This document shows positions 6,995 to 15,364 of a stretch of DNA of 40,568 nucleotides, one piece after another. Made by a program: the position numbers and the translations under genes. The stretch is from Nocardioides sp. (GTDB lineage Bacteria > Actinomycetota > Actinomycetes > Propionibacteriales > Nocardioidaceae), in assembly GCA_026786275.1 (NCBI GenBank), contig JAJAYJ010000056.1, positions 1-40,568 on the forward strand. The letters run 5' to 3'. The stretch's first letter is position 1. Each line of letters begins with the position of its first letter. Below the pieces are notes generated by a model, which made no database searches, was not told where the DNA came from, and saw nothing but the letters and a program-made list of their open reading frames with translations.

Positions 6995-8074
6995 ATGAGC
7001 CGGACATCCCACGACCCGCACGACACCCGGACCACCCGGGACGACAGGCCGGGCGAGGACATCGACCCGGACGCCGGCAAGGTGGACTCACCCACCGACC
7101 TGAGTAGACGCTCGTGGGCCTACGTGGCGCGCAAGACGGCCCGGGAGTTCCTGGACGACCAGTGCACCGACCTCGCGGCCGCGCTGACCTACTACGCGGT
7201 GCTGGCCCTCTTCCCGGCCGCGATCGCGCTGACCTCGCTGCTCGGTCTGGTGGGCCAAGGTGGCTCGGCGGTACGAACGCTGCTCGAGGTCGTGAGCGAC
7301 GTGGGTGGCGCCTCCGTCGTCGACAGCGTGCGGCAGCCGCTCCTGGACCTGAGCGGGTCGCAGGGCGCTGGGGTGGCCCTGGTCGGGGGCCTGCTCGGAG
7401 CCCTCTGGTCGGCCAGCGGATACGTCGGCGCCTTCGGCCGAGCCATGAACCGGGTCTACGAGATCCGGGAGGGACGGCCCATCTGGAAGCTGCGCCCGGC
7501 CATGCTGCTGCTCACCGCCGTGCTCCTGGTCCTGGTGGCGCTCGTCGTGTTCGCCCTGGTCGTTACCGGCCCCGTGGCCCAATCGGTGGGCGACGTCATC
7601 GGTCTGGGGTCCACCGCCGTCCTGGTCTGGAACATCGCCAAGTGGCCGGTCCTGCTGGTCGTGGTCGTGGTGATCGTGGCCCTGCTCTACTACGCCACCC
7701 CCAACGTGAAGCAGCCCAAGCTCCGCTGGGTCAGTGTCGGCGCCGTGCTGGCCATCGTGACCTGGATCCTGCTGTCGGTCGGCTTCGGCTTCTACGTCGC
7801 CAACGTCTCCTCCTACGACAAGACCTACGGCGCCCTCGGTGGTGTGATCGTCTTCCTGCTCTGGCTGTGGCTCACCAACCTCGCGCTGCTCCTCGGGGCC
7901 GAGCTGGACGCCGAGCTGGAACGGGGTCGCCAACTGCAGTCGGGCATCGCGGCCGAGCGCGACCTGCAGCTGCCGCCGCGCGACGAGAGCGGCATCGAGA
8001 AAGCGGAGCTCACAGAACGAGAGGACCAGCGCCGCGGCCGAGAGATCCGCGAGCAGCACCCGCACGACGCCTGA
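6995..8074 (+). CDS. YihY/virulence factor BrkB family membrane protein
   Basis: A 359-residue inner-membrane protein of the YihY/BrkB family. A charged, His/Asp-rich N-terminus of about 50 residues precedes the family opening (SWAYVARKTAREFLDDQCTD) and the first membrane segment with LAAALTYYAVLALFPAAIAL, a family hallmark. Further hydrophobic segments follow, including GVALVGGLLGALWSASGYVG, the MLLLTAVLLVLVALVVFALV helix, and a C-terminal GVIVFLLWLWLTNLALLLGAELDAELER signature region. The C-terminal 40 residues are charged and cytoplasmic. The family is often mislabelled ribonuclease BN; its molecular function is not established. ATG 6995 is chosen because the upstream in-frame sequence is not protein-like and a SigB-type promoter ends eight bases before it. 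Confidence 0.92.
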   Translation: MSRTSHDPHDTRTTRDDRPGEDIDPDAGKVDSPTDLSRRSWAYVARKTAREFLDDQCTDLAAALTYYAVLALFPAAIALTSLLGLVGQGGSAVRTLLEVVSDVGGASVVDSVRQPLLDLSGSQGAGVALVGGLLGALWSASGYVGAFGRAMNRVYEIREGRPIWKLRPAMLLLTAVLLVLVALVVFALVVTGPVAQSVGDVIGLGSTAVLVWNIAKWPVLLVVVVVIVALLYYATPNVKQPKLRWVSVGAVLAIVTWILLSVGFGFYVANVSSYDKTYGALGGVIVFLLWLWLTNLALLLGAELDAELERGRQLQSGIAAERDLQLPPRDESGIEKAELTEREDQRRGREIREQHPHDA

Positions 8075-8136
8075 ACGGCGCGGCGTACCCCCGATCACGA
8101 CGACGACCACGATCACCCCATCCACTGGAGGAACCG

Positions 8137-9318
8137 ATGAAGGCAGTGACCTGGCAGGGCAACCGGACGATGAGCGTGGAGGAGGTGCCCGACGCCGCGA
8201 TCATCGACCCGACCGACGCGGTGATCAGGGTGACCTCGACCGGGCTGTGCGGCTCCGACCTGCACCTCTACGAGCCGCTGGGAGCGTTCATGACGCCCGG
8301 CGACGTGGTGGGTCACGAGCCGATGGGTGTCGTGCAGGAGGTGGGCAGCCAGGTCCGCGACCTCCGGGTCGGCGACCGGGTCGTGGTGCCCTTCAACATC
8401 AGCTGCGGCTCCTGCTGGATGTGCACCCGCGGGCTGCACAGCCAGTGCGAGACCACCCAGAACCGGGACCAGGGCACCGGAGCCAGCCTGCTTGGCTATA
8501 GCAGCCTGTACGGCGCGGTGCCCGGCGGCCAGGCCGAGCTGCTGCGGGTCCAGTTCGCCGACTTCCTGCCGATCAAGGTGCCCGAGGGACCCTCGGACGA
8601 CCGGTTCGTCTTCCTCTCCGACGTGATCCCCACCGCCTGGCAGGCGGTCCGGTACGCCGACGTGCCGGCCGGCGGGACGCTGCTCGTCATGGGGGCCGGC
8701 CCGATCGGTGACATGGTTGCCCGGATCGCCCTGCTCGACGGCAACCGGGTGATCGTGGCCGACCGGGTGCCCGAGCGGCTGGCCCGGGTGCGCGCGATGG
8801 GGGCCGAGACCATCGACATCGACGCGGTCGACGACCTCGGGGCCGAGGTCCGCGACCGGACCGCGGGCCGGGGCGCCGACTCCGTGATCGACGCCGTGGG
8901 CATGGAGGCCCACGGCAACCCGGTGCTCGAGAAGGCGATCAAGATGGTCGGCCTGCTGCCCGACGCGCTCGCGAAGCCGCTGATGCTCAGCGTCGGCTTC
9001 GACCGGGTCGCGGCTCTGCACGCCTCCATCGAGTGCGTGCGCCGCGGCGGGACAGTCTCGATCTCCGGGGTGTACGGCGGCGCCACCGAGCCGATGCCGA
9101 TGATGCAGATGTTCGACAAGCAGATCCAGCTCCGGATGGGTCAGGCCAACGTACGCCGCTGGAGCGACGACATCATGCCCCTGCTCCTCGACGACAGCGA
9201 CCCGCTCGGCACCGAGACGTTCGCGACCCACCGGCTGCCGCTGGCGGACGCGCCCGCGGCCTACGCGTCTTTCCGGGACAAGGCGGACGGCATGATCAAG
9301 GTGGTGTTCGAGCCCTAG
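8137..9318 (+). CDS. Zinc-dependent alcohol dehydrogenase (formaldehyde dehydrogenase-like MDR)
   Basis: A 393-residue medium-chain dehydrogenase/reductase. Catalytic zinc ligands are visible as Cys38 in GLCGSDLHLYE and His60-Glu61 in VGHEPMG. The structural-zinc loop has four cysteines at 90, 93, 96 and 104. The NAD(P)-binding Rossmann motif is VMGAGPIGDM near residue 185. The long insertion containing EKAIKMVGLLPDALAK resembles glutathione-independent formaldehyde dehydrogenase and related threonine/sorbitol-type enzymes, so an alcohol or aldehyde substrate is likely but undefined. A strong GGAGG Shine-Dalgarno sequence at 8127-8131 supports ATG 8137. The gene follows the yihY-like gene by 62 bases. 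Its TAG stop overlaps the convergent phosphatase gene by four bases. Confidence 0.92.
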   Translation: MKAVTWQGNRTMSVEEVPDAAIIDPTDAVIRVTSTGLCGSDLHLYEPLGAFMTPGDVVGHEPMGVVQEVGSQVRDLRVGDRVVVPFNISCGSCWMCTRGLHSQCETTQNRDQGTGASLLGYSSLYGAVPGGQAELLRVQFADFLPIKVPEGPSDDRFVFLSDVIPTAWQAVRYADVPAGGTLLVMGAGPIGDMVARIALLDGNRVIVADRVPERLARVRAMGAETIDIDAVDDLGAEVRDRTAGRGADSVIDAVGMEAHGNPVLEKAIKMVGLLPDALAKPLMLSVGFDRVAALHASIECVRRGGTVSISGVYGGATEPMPMMQMFDKQIQLRMGQANVRRWSDDIMPLLLDDSDPLGTETFATHRLPLADAPAAYASFRDKADGMIKVVFEP

Positions 9319-11471
9319 GAGACTGCCGGGGCGGGCCCGCGCCGCAGAGCCAGCGCGAGCACGTCGTCGTCGCGCCGGAGCTCGCGCACCGCGTCGACCA
9401 CTCTCACCAGGGCGGCACCCAGGTCGGCGCCGTGCAGCTCGTCGGCCACTTCGAGCACCCGGCCCAATCCGGTGTCCAGGTTCTCGTCGCGACGCTCGAC
9501 GAGGCCGTCGGTGAACAGCAGCAGGCAGTCGCCGGGACCGAAGGGCTCGATGACCACGGTGCGGACGCCCCCGTCGACGCCCAGCAGCAGCGGGTCGCGG
9601 GCCGGCACCCACCGGGCGGGGCCGGAGGCGGGCCGCAGCAGCGGCGCAGGGTGGCCGGCGTTGATGACCGAGATTGTGCCCGCGGCCGGGTCGGCGACGG
9701 CGTACAACAGCGTCACCAGCGGCTCGAGCCGCCACAGGGTGAACACCCGGTCCAGGCCCCTCATCACCGCGTCGGGGGCGGGGTCGACCGCGATCAGGGT
9801 CCGCACCGAGGCCCGCAGCTGGGCCATCACCTCCACGGCCTGCACACCGTGACCCATCACGTCGCCGACGAAGACGGCCACCCGGCCGTCGTCGAGGGGC
9901 AGCAGGTCGTAGAAGTCGCCACCGGCACCGCCGCGTCCTGCCGGCAGGTGGCGCACGGCGGACTCCCAGCCCACGACGATCGGCAGCTGGTCGGGCAGCG
10001 CCGCCCGCCGGAGCCGCAGCGCCACGTCGCGCAGCTGGCTGTGGAGCTGGGAGGTGTCGATCGCCGCGGCGGCGCGTCGGGCCAGGTCCTCGGCGAACGC
10101 GAGGTCGGCCGGTCCGAAGCGCCGCCCGTCCTCGCCCGCGACCCAGGTGATCACGCCGATGGGTCGACCCTGCACGACCAGGGCCACGACCAGCGCGCTG
10201 CGGAAGTTCAGGGCCCGCAGCATCGCGAGGTGCTCGACGTCCTGGGCCGAAGCGGCCAGGAGCTCGTCGGGGATCTCGGGGTAGAGCTCGCTGGTCCCGG
10301 TCCGCAGCACCTGGTAGCTGCCGCGCGACGCGTCCGGCGAGGCCGGGTAGCGGGTCTGCAGGTCCTCGACGAGCGCTCCGTGCTGGGGGCTGCTGTGCGC
10401 GACCGACAGGGTGCGCAGCCGGCCACCCTCCTCCAGCGCGATCGTGCACCAGTCGGCGAACCACGGCACGGCCATCTCGGCGACCCGGCGCAGGGTGGCC
10501 TCGTGGTCGAGGTCGCTGGCCAGCTCGACGCTGGCCTCGGCGAGGAAGCGCAGCTTGGCCTCACGGTCCTCGGCGGCGTTTACGGCCCGGATCCGCTCGA
10601 TCGCCTGCGCACAGATGTCGGCCAACAGGGTCAGGAACCGCAGCTCCGCGGTGTCGAGCTCACGACGCCCGGGGAACGCGAGTCCGACGACGCCGGTCGT
10701 GCGCCCCGCGACCCTCAGCGGGAGGCAGGTGATCGAGCGCTCACCCGGTGCCCCGGTCTCCAGTCCCGGGTAGCGGCGGGCGATCTCGGCGCTGCCCACC
10801 AGCACCAGGGGGTGCCCGTTCCGCACGGTTTCCGCCGCGGGCGTGTTGCCCGCCACCGGGTACGTCGCCCAGCGCGACGCCGCGCCCTCGCGACCGCCGT
10901 ACAAGCCGCGCATCGCCAGCGTGGTCTCGTCGAGCAGCAGCGATAGCGAGCCCACCGTGGCCCCGGCGGCGCCGGCCAGGTTCTCGGTCACCACGCGGGT
11001 GACCTCGTCGAGGTCAGCGGCTGCCACCAGCTCGGCCGTCACGGCGGCCAGCTTGTGCAGGCGACCCGAGAGCGTGCGGCTCTCGGCGCCCGGCGCAGGG
11101 GAGGCGTCCTGCACCAGCAGCAGCGCACCGACGACCTCGGCACCGGCCCGCACCGGTGACCACGTCGTCTCCATCTCACGTCGGCGGGAGCTCGCGTCGC
11201 GCATCGCGAGCTCGCCGGTCCATCCCTCGCCGGACAGGACGTGCTGCAGCAGCCCGGTGACGACGCCCCGGTCGGCGTCCTCGGCGAGCAGGGACCGCAG
11301 GTCCTGGTCCTGCATGCCCGCCGACGCCCGGCCGAAGAGGCTCTCGGCGGCGGTGTTGGCGTAGCTGACACCACCCCGTACGTCCACGGCGAGCGCCGCG
11401 ACGCCGAGCCCGTCGAGGAAGCGCGCGTCGGGCCGCCAGCTCGCCCCGGCCGCGCCGTCGTCGCCCGTCAT
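9315..11471 (-). CDS. PAS-GAF-GAF-SpoIIE (PP2C-type) serine phosphatase
   Basis: A 718-residue cytoplasmic sensor phosphatase. An N-terminal PAS-like domain (about 15-125, VRGGVSYANTAAESLFGRA) is followed by two GAF domains (about 145-300 and 310-480; SELYPEIPDELLAASAQDVE lies in the second). The C-terminal SpoIIE/RsbU-type PP2C domain (about 500-710) carries the metal-binding motifs GGAGGDFYDLLPL, VGDVMGHG and DGLVERR. Such proteins usually dephosphorylate anti-anti-sigma factors in partner-switching circuits that release SigB-type sigma factors. A sigma factor of that family is encoded 1.8 kb away, but no anti-sigma kinase or antagonist gene is in the window. No histidine-kinase-like ATPase domain was found in this protein. 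It follows the response regulator gene by 39 bases, with a hairpin between. Confidence 0.92.
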   Translation of the reverse strand: MTGDDGAAGASWRPDARFLDGLGVAALAVDVRGGVSYANTAAESLFGRASAGMQDQDLRSLLAEDADRGVVTGLLQHVLSGEGWTGELAMRDASSRRREMETTWSPVRAGAEVVGALLLVQDASPAPGAESRTLSGRLHKLAAVTAELVAAADLDEVTRVVTENLAGAAGATVGSLSLLLDETTLAMRGLYGGREGAASRWATYPVAGNTPAAETVRNGHPLVLVGSAEIARRYPGLETGAPGERSITCLPLRVAGRTTGVVGLAFPGRRELDTAELRFLTLLADICAQAIERIRAVNAAEDREAKLRFLAEASVELASDLDHEATLRRVAEMAVPWFADWCTIALEEGGRLRTLSVAHSSPQHGALVEDLQTRYPASPDASRGSYQVLRTGTSELYPEIPDELLAASAQDVEHLAMLRALNFRSALVVALVVQGRPIGVITWVAGEDGRRFGPADLAFAEDLARRAAAAIDTSQLHSQLRDVALRLRRAALPDQLPIVVGWESAVRHLPAGRGGAGGDFYDLLPLDDGRVAVFVGDVMGHGVQAVEVMAQLRASVRTLIAVDPAPDAVMRGLDRVFTLWRLEPLVTLLYAVADPAAGTISVINAGHPAPLLRPASGPARWVPARDPLLLGVDGGVRTVVIEPFGPGDCLLLFTDGLVERRDENLDTGLGRVLEVADELHGADLGAALVRVVDAVRELRRDDDVLALALRRGPAPAVS

Positions 11472-11483
11472 GCGCGGGATCCT

Positions 11484-11506
11484 CCCACGCCCGGGCGGAA
11501 CGTGGG
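11484..11506 (-). terminator. Hairpin between response regulator and phosphatase genes
   Basis: CCCACG (11484-11489) and CGTGGG (11501-11506) form a 6-bp stem with an 11-base loop just after the response regulator stop. It could be a weak terminator or attenuate expression of the phosphatase gene. Confidence 0.3.
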
Positions 11507-11510
11507 GTGC

Positions 11511-12167
11511 TCAGGTCTGCAGGTAGCGGGCCCTGTCGGGTGTGAAGCCGTGGTCGATGCCCCACAGCACCGCTTGGGTGCGGCTCTCGACGCCGATCTT
11601 GCGGTAGAGGGTGCGGATGTAGGTCTTGACCGTGTTCATCCCGATGAACGCTCGCTCAGTCAGCTCCTGGTTGCTCAGGCCTTGGCAGATGAGCGCGAGC
11701 ACCTCCGACTCCCGGGGGCTCAGGCCTTCGAGCTCGCCGGGCCACCGTCCGAAGGCGTCGCCTTCCGGGCCGCTCGACGCCACCGGGGTCACCTGGTCAC
11801 CGGCGTGCACCCGCTCCAGGACCTCGACCAGCTCCTCGCCGGTGACCCCCTTGGAGACGTAGCCGCTCGCCCCCGCCCGCAGGGACGCGGCCACCAGCTC
11901 GTGGTCGGTGTTCCAGCTGATCACGACCAGCTTGGCCTGCGTGTTGGCCAGCACCTCGGCGACGGCGATCTGTTGGCCCTGGGCCTGGCCGAAGGAGTCG
12001 TAGAGCACCACGTCGACGTCGCTGACGACCGGACGTCGGGCGTCGAGCTCGACCACCGTGATCCGCTCGGAGAACGGGGACAGGACGGCGGCGATGCCCG
12101 CGACGACGATCTCGTAGTCGTTGACGATCGCGATCCGCACCGGTGTCGGCTCCATGGCGAGCAGCAT
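11511..12167 (-). CDS. LuxR/NarL-type response regulator
   Basis: A 218-residue DNA-binding response regulator. The receiver domain (about 8-125) has an Asn16-Asp17 pair where most regulators have two acidic residues. The phospho-acceptor candidate is Asp57 in VDVVLYDSFG, and the conserved lysine is Lys106 in SGYVSKG. The C-terminal LuxR helix-turn-helix reads LSPRESEVLALICQGLSNQE, then NTVKTYIRTLYRKIGV. ATG 12167 is preferred over the internal ATG 12155 because a GAGG sequence lies eight bases before it. No histidine kinase is encoded nearby, so the input is unknown. It may form an operon with the phosphatase gene downstream. The conserved acceptor suggests that phosphorylation is possible. 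Confidence 0.9.
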   Translation of the reverse strand: MLLAMEPTPVRIAIVNDYEIVVAGIAAVLSPFSERITVVELDARRPVVSDVDVVLYDSFGQAQGQQIAVAEVLANTQAKLVVISWNTDHELVAASLRAGASGYVSKGVTGEELVEVLERVHAGDQVTPVASSGPEGDAFGRWPGELEGLSPRESEVLALICQGLSNQELTERAFIGMNTVKTYIRTLYRKIGVESRTQAVLWGIDHGFTPDRARYLQT

Positions 12168-12225
12168 AGGGGTGCCTCGATCATCCCGGCGGACGGAGGT
12201 CCCCACCGACCACCGGTGCGGCGGC

Positions 12226-13227
12226 TCAGGCCGCGACGACGTCCTGCACCAGGTCCGCGAACCGGGCCGCGGCGGCCCCGTCGCACCACCGCTGCCACCG
12301 GCTCCCGTCGAGCGCCGCCACCTGGGTGAGCAGGTCGGCTGCGCCGGAGGAGGGGAGACGGTCCGCACACAGCACCGGATAGCCGCCGTGGGCCAGCTGG
12401 GCGGCGGTCGTGACCTGCTCCTCGAAGGGTCGCAACTCCGGTACGACGAGCGCGGGCACCCGGGCCGCAGCCACCTCGGCCAGCGCGTGCTGCCCGCCGT
12501 GGGTGACCACCACCCGCGCGGAGCGGATCAGGCACCACGGGTCCTCCGACCACTCCCTGTCCGTGTCGACCACGTGCAGCCGCCACGGCAGGGCGGAGGC
12601 GGTGAAGGCCCCTAGCTGCGCCTCGTCCCAGGCCGATCCGCGGGAGCTGCCGAGCACCACGGCGTCCAGGCCGTCCGGGTCCGAGCAGCTGGTGGCCGGG
12701 GTGGACCAGGAGAGCGCGCCGACCGGGAAGACTCGCTCGCGCAGCTCCCACGGCAGTCCGCGCAGCATCTGGTCGGCCTCGGCGGGCCAGAACCCGACGA
12801 CCCGCGCCGACAGGCCGAAGCCGAGCAGGTGCGCGGGGTCGGCCCGGTGCCCGGGCAGCGCCACCGAGACGACCGGCACACCGTGCAGGCGGCACAGGGC
12901 GGTCACCTCCTGGGAGGCGTCGCTGACCACGAGGTCGGGCTGCGCCTCCTGGATCCAGGCCGAGATCGCGGCCTGACGCGCCCGGAAACCACGGTGCCCA
13001 CGCGGCGCCCAGTGCAGCAGCCCGGCGGCGCCGGGGTCCCGGGCGCCGCCGTCGTCGTCGCGGGGGAGCTGGACCCAGCCGGTCCGGGTGTCGTCGTCCT
13101 CGCTGCCGGGGTCGGCCAGCGAGCTCAGCACGGTTACCTCGTGCCCACGTTGCAGCAGCTCGTGGCAGAGGCGCCGCGCCCGGTGCAGGTGGCCCTCGCC
13201 CTGGTGGTGCACGTAGTAGCCGATCAC
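12226..13227 (-). CDS. Glycosyltransferase, GT-B fold (MurG/UGT-like)
   Basis: A 333-residue GT-B glycosyltransferase. The N-terminal half begins MIGYYVHHQGEGHLHRARRL, the acceptor-binding pattern of MGT/UDP-glucuronosyltransferase-like enzymes. The C-terminal half holds the donor-binding motif SARVVVTHGGQHALAEVAAA followed by VPELRPFEEQ. The sugar donor and acceptor are unknown; a lipid, glycan or small-molecule acceptor is possible. The GTG start at 13227 lies inside a 12-base tandem repeat and has only a weak upstream GGGAC. The gene lies 55 bases downstream of the sigma factor gene on the same strand and may be co-transcribed with it. Confidence 0.82.
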   Translation of the reverse strand: MIGYYVHHQGEGHLHRARRLCHELLQRGHEVTVLSSLADPGSEDDDTRTGWVQLPRDDDGGARDPGAAGLLHWAPRGHRGFRARQAAISAWIQEAQPDLVVSDASQEVTALCRLHGVPVVSVALPGHRADPAHLLGFGLSARVVGFWPAEADQMLRGLPWELRERVFPVGALSWSTPATSCSDPDGLDAVVLGSSRGSAWDEAQLGAFTASALPWRLHVVDTDREWSEDPWCLIRSARVVVTHGGQHALAEVAAARVPALVVPELRPFEEQVTTAAQLAHGGYPVLCADRLPSSGAADLLTQVAALDGSRWQRWCDGAAAARFADLVQDVVAA

Positions 13228-13260
13228 CCGGTCGTCGTCCCGGTCGTCGTCCCGGTCGTG
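13227..13260. repeat. 12-bp tandem repeat at glycosyltransferase start
   Basis: The unit CCCGGTCGTCGT occurs twice (13227-13238, 13239-13250) followed by a partial copy to 13260. It overlaps the GTG start codon and ribosome-binding region of the glycosyltransferase gene. Changes in copy number would alter its translation signals but not its frame. Confidence 0.6.
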
Positions 13261-13282
13261 CGGCGCGCAGCCAACGGCGGCC

Positions 13283-14134
13283 TCACGCCGACATCGCCAG
13301 GTAGTCGGCCGCGACCAGGCCCTGCTCCGGTGCGAGCTGGCGGTGCAGGTCCCGCAGGATCCGGCTGAGCACCCGGGAGACCTGGGTCTGGGTCACCCCG
13401 AGCTCGTCGGCGATCTCCTGCTGGCTGCGGTCCTCGAAGTAGCGGCGCTGGATGACCAACCGGTCGCGCTCGCCGAGTCGGGCCAGCAGCGGCTGCAGCA
13501 GCACCCGGGTCTCGACCTCGTCCTGCTCGCGGCCGCTGTCGGGCACCGCGTCACCGAGGGTGAGCTCCGGTGCGGAGCGGACCGGCTGGTCGAGGGACGA
13601 GGGCTGGAAGCAGCCGAAGCTCTGCAGCGCCTCGCCGTACTCCTGGGTGCCGATCCCGACCGCGACCTGCACCTCGTCGGGCGACGGCTCACGTCCGAGC
13701 ACCCCGGCCAGGTCGGCGGTGGTGCGGTTGATCTGCCACTGCAGCTCCTGCAGGCGGCGGGGCGGGCGGACCATCCAGGCGTGGTCACGGAAGTACCGCT
13801 GGATCTCGCCCCGGATGGTCGGCACCGCGAAGCTCAGCAGGTCGTGGCGCAGGGAGGGGTCGAAGCGGGAGACCGCCTTGACCAGGCCCTCGTACGCCGC
13901 CTGCTCCAGGTCCTCGTCGGGCACACCCTTGTGCCGGTAGCGGGCGGCGACGGCCTGCGCGATCCGGCGGTTGAGCAGCACGACCTCGTTGAGCAGGTCG
14001 GCCTGGGCGTCGGCGTCGACCTGCTGGGCGCGGGCCAGCAGCACCCGGGTCTGCTCGGCCCGGTCGGTCCTGCTCAGGGTGGCGGCGGACGCGGACGCGG
14101 TCGACGTGGTGGAGGTGGTGCCCGTGTGCGACAT
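13283..14134 (-). CDS. RNA polymerase sigma factor, SigB/SigF/SigG family
   Basis: A 283-residue alternative sigma-70 factor. A Ser/Thr/Ala-rich N-terminus is followed by region 2, with DEDLEQAAYEGLVKAVSRFD (core binding and -10 recognition). A region 3 segment contains RPPRRLQELQWQINRTTADL. Region 4 has the helix-turn-helix QQEIADELGVTQTQVSRVLS. This layout is that of the general-stress/sporulation SigB/F/G family, normally held inactive by an anti-sigma kinase. No anti-sigma gene is adjacent. ATG 14134 has a GGGAC motif at suitable distance; the upstream in-frame extension to 14290 is not protein-like. An 8-bp inverted repeat at 14173-14196 lies in the promoter region. Three GNNT-N15/16-GGGTAY sites nearby are candidate targets. 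Confidence 0.92.
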   Translation of the reverse strand: MSHTGTTSTTSTASASAATLSRTDRAEQTRVLLARAQQVDADAQADLLNEVVLLNRRIAQAVAARYRHKGVPDEDLEQAAYEGLVKAVSRFDPSLRHDLLSFAVPTIRGEIQRYFRDHAWMVRPPRRLQELQWQINRTTADLAGVLGREPSPDEVQVAVGIGTQEYGEALQSFGCFQPSSLDQPVRSAPELTLGDAVPDSGREQDEVETRVLLQPLLARLGERDRLVIQRRYFEDRSQQEIADELGVTQTQVSRVLSRILRDLHRQLAPEQGLVAADYLAMSA

Positions 14135-14172
14135 GGTCGGTCCCGGTGACGTGAGGTACCCCGGCGATTTCC

Positions 14173-14196
14173 GAGGTGTGGACTGATTCACACCTC
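14173..14196. promoter_or_regulatory. Inverted repeat upstream of sigma factor gene
   Basis: GAGGTGTG (14173-14180) and CACACCTC (14189-14196) are perfect 8-bp arms around an 8-base spacer, 39 bases before the sigma factor ATG. It resembles an operator for a dimeric regulator. A GGGTAC lies next to it (14161-14156, minus strand), but no GNNT sits at the right distance, so autoregulation by a SigB-type site is not supported. Confidence 0.45.
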
Positions 14197-14320
14197 TAGT
14201 CAGCCACCGTTCTCGCCGGCCCGGATCCCCCTGTACGGGTGACGGCCCCGGATGGACGCCTGCGGCGGGCGTGTGGCCGGAAGTGTCCACTTTCAGGTGG
14301 TCGGGCGGCGGCGCCGTCGA

Positions 14321-14365
14321 CCCGGGTACGGGGCCGTCCCGAGCGAGACGGCCCCGTCACCCGGG
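14321..14365 (-). terminator. Strong hairpin terminator of DUF3618/holin operon
   Basis: ACGGGGCCGTC (14328-14338) pairs perfectly with GACGGCCCCGT (14347-14357) around an 8-base loop. CCCGGGT and ACCCGGG extend the stem by seven pairs after a one-base bulge. It starts eight bases after the DUF3618 stop and separates that operon from the sigma factor gene. Confidence 0.75.
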
Positions 14366-14372
14366 CGTGGGC

Positions 14373-14960
14373 TCAGGCCCCCGGTGCCTCGGACCGCACC
14401 GTCTCGATCGACGACGACCCCTCGTCCTTGACGCGCTGGGTCGACTCGGTCGCGGTCTGCTTGACCTGCTGGGCAGAGTCGGCCGCGGAGTCCTTGAGCT
14501 GCTGGCCCACGTCCTGCCCGACGGCCTTGGCCTCCTCGACCAGGGGCTGGGCGGCCTGCACGACCTTCTGCGAGGCCCGGGCCTCGACCCTGCTGGCCGG
14601 GAACAGGCCCGCGATCACCAGTCCGGCACCGAAGGCGACCAGACCCGCGGCGATCGGGCTGCCCTCGACGGCGTCGCCAGCCGAGGACACCGCGTCGGAA
14701 GCGGTGTCCTTGGCGCCGCCGACGGCACCCGTCACTGCCCCACCAGCACTGCTGGTGCCGGAGCCGACACCGTCCCTGGCGGAGTGCGCGGAGCCCATCA
14801 CCTTGTCCTTGACCGAGCGGGCTCGGCCCCTCGCGGCCTCCTTGCGGCGCTCTACGATCGCGGCCGGGCTGACCCGGTCCTGCAGGGCGTCCAGGTCGTT
14901 GGCCAACGACTCCCGGGTCCCGGCGATCTCGTTGCTCAGCTCTTCTGTGCTCTGGCCCAT
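14373..14960 (-). CDS. DUF3618 domain-containing protein
   Basis: A 195-residue protein with the DUF3618 N-terminal motif (STEELSNEIAGTRESLANDL, then DALQDRVSPAAIVERRK). Next come a Ser/Ala/Gly-rich linker and one hydrophobic segment near residues 110-130 (IAAGLVAFGAGLVIAGLF). A long amphipathic, possibly coiled-coil C-terminus contains QQLKDSAADSAQQVKQTA. The pattern is a membrane-anchored, LEA-like stress protein of unknown biochemical role. ATG 14960 has a GGAGG site seven bases upstream and overlaps the end of the holin-family gene by 25 bases. It is the last gene of a three-gene operon closed by a strong hairpin and preceded by a SigB-type promoter match. Confidence 0.88.
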   Translation of the reverse strand: MGQSTEELSNEIAGTRESLANDLDALQDRVSPAAIVERRKEAARGRARSVKDKVMGSAHSARDGVGSGTSSAGGAVTGAVGGAKDTASDAVSSAGDAVEGSPIAAGLVAFGAGLVIAGLFPASRVEARASQKVVQAAQPLVEEAKAVGQDVGQQLKDSAADSAQQVKQTATESTQRVKDEGSSSIETVRSEAPGA

Positions 14961-15364
14961 TGCGCGTCCTCCTTCAGTGTCTGCTGCGTCATCGGCAGCT
15001 GCGGGTTGCTCTCCTGGATGGCCTTCTTGCCGGTGAGGGCCAGGACGGCGGCCACGATGGCCCACACGCCCGTCACGATCAGCGCCGAGGCCCACAGGGG
15101 CAGTGCCTCGTCGAGGGCGAACAGACCGGTCAGCGACAGGAACAGCAGCACGAAGTAGCCGGCCAGACCGGCCCCACCGAGCAGTCCTGCACCCTTGCCG
15201 GCCTTGCCGACCTCCTCCTTCAGCTCGGTCTTGGCTAGGTCCATCTCCTGACGGATCAGGGTGGAGATGTCCTGGGTGACCGAGCTGACGATGTCGCCGA
15301 GGCTGCGCTGGTCCGTTGTCGGACGGTCCGCGTGCGCACCGGCGACGGTGGGTCGTTCGCTCAC
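14936..15364 (-). CDS. Phage holin family / putative actinobacterial holin-like membrane protein
   Basis: A 142-residue protein of the actinobacterial holin-superfamily type (commonly named phage holin family protein, though found in chromosomal stress operons with no phage). A soluble helical N-terminus (QRSLGDIVSSVTQDISTLIR, then QEMDLAKTELKEEVGKAGKG) precedes two membrane helices, LAGYFVLLFLSLTGLFAL and LWASALIVTGVWAIVAAVLA. A short charged tail with KKAIQESNPQLP follows. The GTG start at 15364 overlaps the upstream gene's TGA by four bases (GTGA), indicating coupling. The role is probably envelope structure or stress, in partnership with the DUF3618 protein; lysis is unlikely (inference). 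Confidence 0.88.
   Translation of the reverse strand: MSERPTVAGAHADRPTTDQRSLGDIVSSVTQDISTLIRQEMDLAKTELKEEVGKAGKGAGLLGGAGLAGYFVLLFLSLTGLFALDEALPLWASALIVTGVWAIVAAVLALTGKKAIQESNPQLPMTQQTLKEDAQWARAQKS

Noticed and set aside
8113-10464. Minus-strand open frame of about 780 codons across the alcohol dehydrogenase gene
   Set aside because: It is the mirror frame of two clear genes, has biased composition and shows no recognisable fold.
14156-14161. GGGTAC on the minus strand before the sigma factor gene as an autoregulatory SigB site
   Set aside because: No GNNT element occurs 14-16 bases upstream.
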